Positions 43,882-51,783 of a stretch of DNA of 64,000 nucleotides are shown piece after piece. The DNA comes from Halorhabdus tiamatea SARL4B. Lineage in GTDB: Archaea; Halobacteriota; Halobacteria; Halobacteriales; Haloarculaceae. Location of the stretch: the NCBI RefSeq assembly GCF_000470655.1, contig NC_021921.1:992001-1056000 (forward strand). The letters run 5' to 3'. The notes under the pieces were generated by a model that saw only the letters and a list, made by a program, of their open reading frames with translations, did no database searches and had not been told where the DNA came from. A program made the translations under genes and the position numbers. How positions within the stretch are numbered: the first letter of the stretch is position 1; every line of letters begins with the position of its first letter.

Positions 43882-43913
43882 GCGGGCGAACCCGCCGCTG
43901 GCGGGCTCGCCCG
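43882..43913. repeat. Long perfect hairpin upstream of the ISH3-like transposase
   Basis: GCGGGCGA and TCGCCCGC pair outside, and CCCGCC and GGCGGG pair inside, giving a stem of about 14 bp with single-base gaps and a short loop. It lies about 70 bp before the transposase start and may be a subterminal structure of the element. Confidence 0.5.
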
Positions 43914-44092
43914 CGTGCTTCTCCAACCTTGTTTGACTCAGTGCCGACACTGTTGCACGAAGTCGAGGAGATCGACTTCCATCGGTCAGAGGGGATTTCC
44001 TCGTCTCCGCTTGCTAATCCGTGATATCCGTCGATTAGATCGCTATTCAACACACCAGATTGTGCCTGTTTCGAGGCGGGATACAATATGTT

Positions 44093-45538
44093 GGTCGTGT
44101 CGCAAAGCGGTCTAGAGTTTGCCTCTGGTACTCTCAATTGAGAGGTCACAGCTCATTGCTGTTTTGGTCGATCGCTGGAGCAGTTCATCAAGGAACGCCT
44201 GGTAGTGCTCTGGATCAGCGTACTTCACCAGCCGAAGCTGGAGTATCGCCTCTAATCCCTCCGTTGTCCAGCGCATCCACTGGTTCTTGCATCGCTTGCT
44301 GACTTCGCCCATCAGCCGTTCGACGGGGTTCGAGGTCCACGGCACCTCGAACCCCTCGACAGCCTGCTCGGCAAACGTCACGATCGACGGCACCCACCGC
44401 CGAAGATACCCCGCAGCCTTCTCTGACCCGTACTGATCCAACTGCCACGCTGTCTTCTCGATACGCTCGGTCGTTCGCGCGATCCGCTCGCGGATCGCCG
44501 CGAACTCCTCTTCCGGCCGGTGCTTGGCGACCGAATTCTTCAGATGGAACACCTCGTCGATCACCTCCGAGACGATCTCGTTTCGTCGATCCAAGGAGAA
44601 CACGCCGTCGTCCCAGAGGTTGTAGTCCAGTGTTCGGCCGACGTGGACGAGATCAAGTTGGTGATTGCGATTTTCGTCGGTAAAGGCCGTGACCATACCC
44701 TCCTCAGCGTCACTGACGACCGTCGCGTCGTCAGTGACTGCGTCGATGTCGTCGAGGTCGGCGGCTGTCTCGTCCCAGTCAGCGTTGACCGAGAGATCCA
44801 GCAGGGAGCGGGACTCCTCGGCAGTATCTTTGCCGAGCGTGGCTTGGACGGAGTGGTACGAGCGGTCGTCGTCTTGACTGTGACACTTCGTGGCGTCAGG
44901 AATAACCGCATCAGCGTCTGTGTCAGCGACACAGTCTGGAAGGAACTGTTTGAGCTTGCTGCCGTATTCTCTGGCGCGGCGGTTGATCGTGGTCGGCGAC
45001 GGCATCTCCGAGAGGATGCCGTCGCCGTGGTCAGCGGCGTCACGATAGCTGAGCGAGGTAGCGAGATCGACGCTCTTGGCCGCAATGTCCTGCTGATAAC
45101 GGTTTTCTCCGTCGAAGCTAAGAACATCTTCGACGGGGCGGAAGTAGCTGGGTTCGTCGTGGTCAGCGGCGGTATCTTCGACGTAGTGAAGGTCGAATTC
45201 GTGCTCACCGGCGGTTGTGACGGCCGTGCGGGTATCGGTACCGGCGCGTTGGTAGCGCTGGTCACCGTTGCCGTGGGCGTGTTTTTCACCACAGAGCGCC
45301 TCGACGCGAGCCGCGTCGAGGCTCTCGACGAGTCCTTCGAGAAGAACTGATTCGATGTTCTGATCGGTGATGAACTCGGCAAGCGTGGCCAGCGGTATCG
45401 TTTTGTCGTCGTCGATGCTAACGGTCAACCGCACGTCGATTGTGGCGTGCATGGGGCACCTCTCGGAGTGGACACCAGAGGCGTCCCCTTCCTCAGGGGA
45501 GTCAGTTACTGAACTCTAGAGGACTTTGCGACACGACC
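44093..45538 (-). mobile_element. ISH6 insertion sequence, complete
   Basis: The 1446-bp element has ends GGTCGTGTCGCAAAG and its complement CTTTGCGACACGACC. An 8-bp target duplication AATATGTT lies at 44085-44092 and 45539-45546. The single gene inside is an intact ISH6 transposase. The exact duplication implies a recent insertion. It separates the binding-protein side of the sugar transporter locus from the permease side. Confidence 0.95.
44112..45452 (-). CDS. ISH6 transposase
   Basis: 446 aa. The sequence is characteristic of ISH6: MHATIDVRLTVSIDDDKTIP, EALCGEKHAHGNGDQRYQRA, YFRPVEDVLSFDGENRYQQD. The C-terminal part has NPVERLMGEVSKRCKNQWMR. Likely catalytic acidic residues are in VIPDATKCH, TVVSDAEEG and the C-terminal E region. 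It is intact and probably active. Confidence 0.93.
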   Translation of the reverse strand: MHATIDVRLTVSIDDDKTIPLATLAEFITDQNIESVLLEGLVESLDAARVEALCGEKHAHGNGDQRYQRAGTDTRTAVTTAGEHEFDLHYVEDTAADHDEPSYFRPVEDVLSFDGENRYQQDIAAKSVDLATSLSYRDAADHGDGILSEMPSPTTINRRAREYGSKLKQFLPDCVADTDADAVIPDATKCHSQDDDRSYHSVQATLGKDTAEESRSLLDLSVNADWDETAADLDDIDAVTDDATVVSDAEEGMVTAFTDENRNHQLDLVHVGRTLDYNLWDDGVFSLDRRNEIVSEVIDEVFHLKNSVAKHRPEEEFAAIRERIARTTERIEKTAWQLDQYGSEKAAGYLRRWVPSIVTFAEQAVEGFEVPWTSNPVERLMGEVSKRCKNQWMRWTTEGLEAILQLRLVKYADPEHYQAFLDELLQRSTKTAMSCDLSIESTRGKL

Positions 45539-45647
45539 AATATGTTACAACTTCTCTCGCCGATAATTAGAGGATCGACGAGTGTAGCTGATTGGTGTCG
45601 TTTCGATACTGGTTGTACGCTCTGGCTAGCTAGTTCCTTTGAAGACA

Positions 45648-45917
45648 CTACTGCTTCGAGTCGCCCTCAGATTTACTGTTTGATCGTTTTCGCCGACTAC
45701 GACACGTCCACAGGATGAGAGAGACGAAAACGAGTAGCACCCCGAAGATTGCGAGATCGAACTGCATTACGACCCACGCCCCGGTACCCGGCTCGAGCGC
45801 CGGCATCGTGATGAGAGCGACGACGACTAGTGTGAATGTGAATATAAAAAGGAACAGGAACGTGCGCTCTGCACTACAGACTGTTTTCCAGAACCGCTCT
45901 CGGAACGGTAATGCCAT
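45648..45917 (-). CDS. Small two-helix membrane protein beside the binding-protein gene
   Basis: 89 aa. Membrane helices at about residues 18-40 (FLFLFIFTFTLVVVALITMP) and 49-69 (VVMQFDLAIFGVLLVFVSLI), with a basic/acidic tail. It starts 198 nt after the stop of the substrate-binding protein on the same strand. It could be an accessory subunit of the ABC importer, like the 102-aa gene at 36973-37281, but no homology was recognised. Confidence 0.6.
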   Translation of the reverse strand: MALPFRERFWKTVCSAERTFLFLFIFTFTLVVVALITMPALEPGTGAWVVMQFDLAIFGVLLVFVSLILWTCRSRRKRSNSKSEGDSKQ

Positions 45918-46115
45918 GCAAAAACCTCACCAGGCTTCCACATAAATGGTGCGATTCGTTCACAGGTCAGTATCAGCTACCATGCTCCGGGGGACGTGAG
46001 AGTACGACGTTGATTTGGCGGCCGGTAGACTGTCTGCGGCTAGAAATACGTCGTTCGGCATATGTAATTTAGTACGGGCGTGTACCCAAAATACCGAATC
46101 GATTGGCTATCGTTC

Positions 46116-48044
46116 CTACCGTGGCTGGGGCTCACCGTTGCGCGTCGGCCAGAAGCTCACGCTTTTCGTCTTCATCATGTCGCTATCTTCCGATGGCCAC
46201 TTCCAGTTTTTCTCACTCCAGAACATCGACGGGCGATACATCAACCAGGGGCCCCAGTACGCGTCCATCCAGTTCCAAGCCCACGTGAGTTGCTGGATCA
46301 GCGGACGCTTTTCTTCCTCCGACTGCGCCGTTCCTAGCGTCTCGATCTTCGCGTTAATGTCGAACGATTCGAGTCGACCGTTCTGCTCGCCGATCGGGGG
46401 GAGCTTGATGACGAGCCCTTCCGTCTTCTCTTCTTCCCACTCGGCTTCAGAGGGAACCCCGTTTAAGTACGCCGACTTTGGCGCATTGGCCACAAGCATC
46501 TGCTGGAGGCCGAAATAGGGGATCGGCGTCGCTTGAGCGCCCCACCAATGCGTGATATCGTAATTGTTTTCGGGAATGGTCTTGCCAAACCAGACGGAGT
46601 TCTCTTCAACGACAGGCTGGGCAGCGATACCGAACTGCTTGAGAATTGTCGCGAGCGTCTGCGTGCGGTTTTTGTGGAATGTCGCCCCTTTGATCGTGAG
46701 TTCCCACCGGTCGCCGTTGGGCTTGTACCATTGTCCGTTCTTCCGGGTGAACCCTTCTTCACTGAGCAATTCTGCGGCTCGCTCCGTGCCGCCGTCGTGC
46801 CACATGAACTGATCTTTCACGTCGCCGAGCCACTTGTCGATGAGTTCCGGTCCACCGATCCCGACGTTCGGCTCCACCTTCGGTTTCATCTCGGGTGCAT
46901 ACGCGAGATTCTGAAGAAGAAGATCGTGGTTCGCGCTGAAGACGTTCGAAAGCGCCCACCGGACCTTCTGGTTGTCGAGCGGGGAGTTCCGACAGTTGAA
47001 AACAAATACCCCGCCATCGTGTCCCGACTCGGGGAACGAATTGTAATGGTCCGGGAGAGATTGTAGCTGGTCTTTCGTCATAGCAGCGTTGGTCGTCGCG
47101 TCGAGCCGCTCGTTTTTCATCGCCCTGATCTTTTGCTGTGGCGAGTCGACCGGCAACCCGTCGACGTAGTCATACGGGATATCAATAGCGTCGATGAGCG
47201 GACTACTATAATCCTCGTATTTCTCGAGTACAATCTTCGACGTACTCGCGGCGGAGTATTTTCCGAACGGACCAAGTCCAAGTCCGAGATCGTTTGCCTC
47301 GTGTACGGCAATCTGGTAATTAGAGAGTTTCTGGCGTGCCTTGTTTTCCTCTTCGTCGGTCGTCGATTCCTTGATGTCTGTCAGATACTCTCCAAAGACG
47401 TCTTTTTTGAAGTTCACCGCATGGTAGCCCTGGAATTGGAACAGACCATTCTTGAGAATCTTCGGGTCGACTCTTTTGTCGATCGTCAATTCGACCGTGT
47501 AATCGTCGACCGCCTGGACGCCGGACAGGAAGTCCCAGTACGCCCAGTTGTCGATACGTTCCATTTCGAGCTGAGCGACGAGATCTTCCGAAGTAAGGTC
47601 CGTTCCGTCCGTCCAGGTGTACTCGTCGGACATTTCCAGCGTGATTTTCTCGCCGCTTTTGATGGGGTCGGGGAACGTCCAATTGGTGAGGACCTGGGGA
47701 TGATAGTTGCCACCGTAGTCCCGCATGGTCAGCCCTTCCCAGATCTGGGACCCGATTCTGCCGCCAATGTAATCTTTCCCGTACGGATTCCAGTTGCCCT
47801 GGTCCGGCCGGGAACCTCCCATCATGATCCTGAAATGCTGATCTGTCCGACTCTTTTCATCTCCCCCATTTTCAGTCTGGGTTGTGTTCTCGTCAGAGGT
47901 TCCACCACCGCCTGTAGTGGTGGTTCCCTTCTCACCCATACAACCGGCAAGACCTGCGATGCCAACCATCCCTACTCCTTTCAGGATGCGACGACGGTAC
48001 GGGTTCTGTAGATCGTCGGCTGTCTTTTTGGTCTGATCGACCAT
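46116..48044 (-). CDS. ABC transporter substrate-binding lipoprotein (SBP family 5)
   Basis: 642 aa. A twin-arginine signal with lipobox (YRRRILKGVGMVGIAGLAGC) directs Tat export and lipid anchoring, the usual haloarchaeal route. A Thr/Gly/Glu spacer follows, then a family-5 solute-binding fold: NWNPYGKDYIGGRIGSQIWE, GLTMRDYGGNYHPQVLTNWT, SPLDNQKVRWALSNVF, EEGFTRKNGQWYKPNGDRWE. It would capture oligosaccharides (inferred from GH32 and the kinase) or peptides for the OppBCDF components at 37372-41568. Confidence 0.9.
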   Translation of the reverse strand: MVDQTKKTADDLQNPYRRRILKGVGMVGIAGLAGCMGEKGTTTTGGGGTSDENTTQTENGGDEKSRTDQHFRIMMGGSRPDQGNWNPYGKDYIGGRIGSQIWEGLTMRDYGGNYHPQVLTNWTFPDPIKSGEKITLEMSDEYTWTDGTDLTSEDLVAQLEMERIDNWAYWDFLSGVQAVDDYTVELTIDKRVDPKILKNGLFQFQGYHAVNFKKDVFGEYLTDIKESTTDEEENKARQKLSNYQIAVHEANDLGLGLGPFGKYSAASTSKIVLEKYEDYSSPLIDAIDIPYDYVDGLPVDSPQQKIRAMKNERLDATTNAAMTKDQLQSLPDHYNSFPESGHDGGVFVFNCRNSPLDNQKVRWALSNVFSANHDLLLQNLAYAPEMKPKVEPNVGIGGPELIDKWLGDVKDQFMWHDGGTERAAELLSEEGFTRKNGQWYKPNGDRWELTIKGATFHKNRTQTLATILKQFGIAAQPVVEENSVWFGKTIPENNYDITHWWGAQATPIPYFGLQQMLVANAPKSAYLNGVPSEAEWEEEKTEGLVIKLPPIGEQNGRLESFDINAKIETLGTAQSEEEKRPLIQQLTWAWNWMDAYWGPWLMYRPSMFWSEKNWKWPSEDSDMMKTKSVSFWPTRNGEPQPR

Positions 48045-48066
48045 GATTTTTCGTTCCCACCACTAC

Positions 48067-48074
48067 TATATAAA
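48067..48074 (-). promoter_or_regulatory. TATA box for the binding-protein gene
   Basis: TTTATATA on the minus strand lies 23-30 nt upstream of the start at 48044. A leaderless mRNA is likely. Confidence 0.55.
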
Positions 48075-48439
48075 TCCTTTGCAAATACTATATGTTAATT
48101 GTGTAGAAAAATAATAAAGAGGTTGGGCGATCGGTGCGACACCCGTTTTCGAAACGGGCGGTAAATCGTTCGAATTATTCCCAGTGGTGACATCTGATAG
48201 GCGTCACCAAAACATGGCCGGTTGACTCCCCTGCTCGTAGGGATTTGTCTTCGGCAACCACTGCGATGGACGTGACGAGTCTCAGGAGCAGCGACGGATC
48301 GGTAACTGGCTCAGCTGGCCCTCACTGGGTAACGGACATCGTGACGATTGCCAGTCAATTCGTGTGAGTCGGCGTCGCGTTCGACATCATACGTCAGGAT
48401 CGATTGATGTACTCGTGCGATCGTATCGTCGTTTTCCGG
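48075..48439. other. Intergenic region of about 365 bases
   Basis: No gene was found. A palindrome CGTTTTCGAAACG at about 48148-48160 and AT-rich DNA beside the TATA box might bind a regulator. The rest shows nothing recognisable. Confidence 0.35.
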
Positions 48440-50602
48440 TTACTCCGAGTCGTTCATGCCACCGCCATCGAGTTTCCAGACATCGATTCGTTCGACGTGT
48501 GCTTCACCGCCGAAGGCGTACAATTCCATGTTATCGCTCCGTTCGCTGGCGGGATACACCCGGCTCGTCAGACAGCGTCGGCTGTTCGCGAAGATTTCGA
48601 TCACCGATCGATCGAGGAACACGCGAAGTTCGATCGTCCCGTCCGCTTGCGGCGATACTGGAATGGCTTGTTCGTGCGTCGCTGTGTCGCTGTTGGCGGT
48701 AGGCTGCACTGAGTGTGTCCGTTCGACGACGAGTTGCCCATCTGCGTATCGTAGCACTGTCTGTTCTCTGGGTTCGCTCGCCGGCGACTGGAACACTGTA
48801 AGTCCGATTTCGTCGGCATCCCCCGGGTCGAACTCGAGATTGACTTCACACGTCCGACTTTCGACGCCGTCAAGGGGATTTGACGATTCAGGGGTGAGCG
48901 TCATGCCATCTACTCGATACGGATCGCTCCGGAGCCGTTCGAGCTCTGGTACGGGACGGATCGTTAGATCCCCGTCCGACTCGAGAGACACCTCTCGGGG
49001 AAGCGAAAGAAGTCCCGACCATCCCGCATCCCACTGGTCTCGGTCGCTCCGTGCTTCTTTGATCCACCCTAGCATGATCGTTCGCTCGTCCGTATTCATC
49101 GACTGTGGAGCGTAGAAATTGCCGGGATCTAGTGTTCCTTTTTTGTCGACATCGAACGAACCGTCACTGTACTCGCCCACGAAGTAGATGACTTCGTTGT
49201 AATTGGACACATGAAGAAGCGACTTCTCACCGAAGTCAAGCAATTCTGGACATTCCCATATCGGACCTGCCCCCGGCCAATCGCCGGTCAGGATCGGGCC
49301 GTGATATTCCCAGTCTATGAGGTTACTAGATTCATACAGGAGCGCGGTACCACCAACGTCTTCGATCCCAGCGCCGATGATCTGGTACCAGGTGTCATCG
49401 TCGCGCCATACGTTGTGGTCACGGAAATGAGCGTCCCACTCGTCAGTTCCGCATATATCTAAAGTCTCGGGCGGAGACGTAATGACCGGATTGCCGTCGG
49501 TTTTCGTCCACTCCCGTAATTCGTCGTCTCCAGTGGCAATGCACGGTAGCTGATCGCGATCGCTAACACCCGTATAAACGAACGTCGGTGTTCCACCGTC
49601 GTCAACGGTGCAGCCTGACCAGCACCCGTCTTCGTCCGGGCTTCCTGGATCCGGCGCAAGTGCGATCGGTTCGTCCCGCCACGTGACGAGATCGTCGCTC
49701 ACAGCGTGTCCCCAGTGAATGGTATCGTGAAACGGCCCCTCCGGGTTGTACTGATAGAAGACGTGGTATTCACCGTCCCACTTGACAAGGCCGTTTGGAT
49801 CGTTTAGCCAGTTCGCTGGCGCGGTAAGGTGATACTGGGGCCGGTGCTGGCCATTCGCGAGTTGCGTTCGCATCGCGTCGAGATCTTCTCTATCTGAGGG
49901 ATAAGCGGCGGGACTAGCCGGATTTGAGGACGCAAGGTACTCGATGACGTTGTCGAACAGGGATTCGAGCGCACCGAGATATGGTTCGGACGAGACACCG
50001 TCGACCCAGCAGTCAGTTCCGAGTCCGACGACAGTACCGTCGCCAACCTCCCATTCGTACATCGATTTCTGTCTCGGCCTGTCCTCCCCATTTTGTCTCC
50101 GACCCGCTAACATGTTTCCGTCACGGGGGAGAAACCGTTGATAGCACGTCCCCACGAGTCCGTCGCGACCGGGTTGTGTCGTGAGTCGCAACGTATCGAG
50201 GTCATCGAATATAGGATGATTCTCGTGAAGTTTCTTGACGAGCAGTCCAGATTCAGTCTGTGAACCGTTGGGGGTATCATCTGGTGGGCGTGCGTCGATC
50301 CCTAGTCGTCCGACCGCAGTAACAGCATTGAGAGTAAGAAGCAGAGCACCACCTGCGTCCACGTAGTCATATATTCGCGTCAAGATCTCATCGCCTACGT
50401 TAGAGAAATCATCCATCGTCTCTCCGCGGTGCCAGCACAGGACATCGTATGTCGCTAAGTCGGAGTTGGACTCTTCAAGTAGTACTGTTTCGACTTTGTA
50501 ACCGAGTTGGAGGAGAAGCCGATAATATGCCGCCTGTTCTTCACTCAAGGATCCGTCGTTGAGTAATCCTATGGTAATATCTTCTGGTACAGGGATCGTC
50601 AT
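48440..50602 (-). CDS. GH32 fructan/sucrose hydrolase with N-terminal Rossmann-like domain
   Basis: 720 aa. Residues 1-230 form a glutamine-amidotransferase-like or DUF4960-like alpha/beta domain (ITIGLLNDGSLSEEQAAYYR, YDYVDAGGALLLTLNAVTAV). The GH32 five-blade domain starts near 255 with the nucleophile Asp268 in NWLNDPNGL, Asp395 in FRDHNVW (the RDP position, Pro replaced by His), and acid/base Glu450 in WECPEL. A C-terminal beta-sandwich carries FLDRSVIEIFAN. No signal peptide is present, so it acts in the cytoplasm on imported beta-fructosides such as sucrose or fructo-oligosaccharides. The N-terminal domain is an unusual addition. Confidence 0.92.
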   Translation of the reverse strand: MTIPVPEDITIGLLNDGSLSEEQAAYYRLLLQLGYKVETVLLEESNSDLATYDVLCWHRGETMDDFSNVGDEILTRIYDYVDAGGALLLTLNAVTAVGRLGIDARPPDDTPNGSQTESGLLVKKLHENHPIFDDLDTLRLTTQPGRDGLVGTCYQRFLPRDGNMLAGRRQNGEDRPRQKSMYEWEVGDGTVVGLGTDCWVDGVSSEPYLGALESLFDNVIEYLASSNPASPAAYPSDREDLDAMRTQLANGQHRPQYHLTAPANWLNDPNGLVKWDGEYHVFYQYNPEGPFHDTIHWGHAVSDDLVTWRDEPIALAPDPGSPDEDGCWSGCTVDDGGTPTFVYTGVSDRDQLPCIATGDDELREWTKTDGNPVITSPPETLDICGTDEWDAHFRDHNVWRDDDTWYQIIGAGIEDVGGTALLYESSNLIDWEYHGPILTGDWPGAGPIWECPELLDFGEKSLLHVSNYNEVIYFVGEYSDGSFDVDKKGTLDPGNFYAPQSMNTDERTIMLGWIKEARSDRDQWDAGWSGLLSLPREVSLESDGDLTIRPVPELERLRSDPYRVDGMTLTPESSNPLDGVESRTCEVNLEFDPGDADEIGLTVFQSPASEPREQTVLRYADGQLVVERTHSVQPTANSDTATHEQAIPVSPQADGTIELRVFLDRSVIEIFANSRRCLTSRVYPASERSDNMELYAFGGEAHVERIDVWKLDGGGMNDSE

Positions 50603-50625
50603 GACATGACTGCTTCTGAATACGG

Positions 50626-50634
50626 ATATATATT
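50626..50634 (-). promoter_or_regulatory. TATA box for the GH32 gene
   Basis: AATATATAT on the minus strand, about 28 nt upstream of the start at 50602, fits a leaderless promoter. Confidence 0.5.
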
Positions 50635-50784
50635 TCTTGTGGTGTTGTATTGTCGGTAGTTCCCATTGAATCAGCCAGTAGTCAGAACTGACGTAGTTAG
50701 GTTCCCAGAAAGCGTCTGGATGGGTATTGTGGGGTTTTCTGCCACACAGACACCGTTCTTACGGCCTCTGAGCTTGAAGCTGTA

Positions 50785-51200
50785 GTGTTCGTTCTGTTCG
50801 CAGAGGTTCCAATCCCTGGAGTCGAAGGCTGCGGCTTCGACTCTTGGATCGTCCGCCAGACATTCCTCCAACCTGCTGTCAATCAGGAATCCATCAAGGC
50901 CGTCACCGACACCACTCGTGGAACGTACTCCGACGAATACACCCCCACACAACTGCACACCGTTCCAGACGTTGAACTCGAAGCCATCGTCAACAATATC
51001 TTCGCTCAACAGGCGGCGTGATCCTCGACCATGGTCTGAGGATCATCTGCCTCGACTTTGTCGATATCCACTACCATGTTCCACACGCTGAAGCCGGTGA
51101 ACTCTGTCGCACGAAACCCCGCGATGGCATCTCTCAGTGCCATCGCTTTCTCGTTGGACACGTCCTCTGTCTACACACTACACCTGTTACAAACTCCAAT
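50785..51200 (+). pseudogene. ISH3-like transposase fragment
   Basis: The frames read AVNQESIKAVTDTTRGTYSD, LHTVPDVELEAIVNNIFAQQ, then ICLDFVDIHYHVPHAEAGEL and KPRDGISQCHRFLVGHVL. The second part parallels SIDFIDNPYHGEHYADDGEL of the intact transposase at 42611-43813. The C-terminal two thirds are missing and a frame change occurs near 51010. It separates the GH32 promoter from the divergent regulator gene. Confidence 0.7.
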
Positions 51201-51239
51201 CAGCGGCCGAACAGTAGCTATTACAAACGTATGATCGTG

Positions 51240-51783
51240 ATGGAAAATCCGCCGATGGCGCAAGAGTGTGATTTGTAATCTGTGATTACTCCGAATATTA
51301 CCTACTGTACTTGTCATATTATGGGTCGTGATGAGCTAGTATGCAATTATATTAATAGCTCTCTACTATATCGTTTCCGGCCCTGTCTTAGCCAAATCCG
51401 CCAAAACACCATAGTATACTATTGAATAGATATCGGAATAAAAGATTCACTATAGCTGTGGCAAATTTTAGTGCGTGACTTGACGGGATTGGTTTAGACA
51501 AATTGTTGTAATTCTAAAGTCGAAAAATTAAATCAGTTCTATTGGTGAAATCTGTTTCCTTGCCCATGTTAATAGATGTGTCATTTCACTCGGTGGCACT
51601 GAAGAACGACGAAATCGCGAATCTGGCGTTGCGGATGGTCGAGGCCCCAACAGCTCGAACCATCGATCAAAATGAGAATGCTACACTAAGTCATCGACGC
51701 ACGTGCATGGATTAAGCCACTCTCAGACATCTTCAAGCAAGACAATCAGAAGATTGATGCTACACCATGCTGATAATTATGTA
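51240..51783 (+). other. AT-rich island with a 49-codon frame
   Basis: GC is visibly lower than elsewhere (long A/T runs from about 51280 to 51560). One plus frame, 51566-51715, starts MLIDVSFHSVALKNDEIANL and continues ALRMVEAPTARTIDQNENAT; it may be a fragment. The regulator promoter should lie at the right edge. Nothing else was recognised. Confidence 0.35.
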
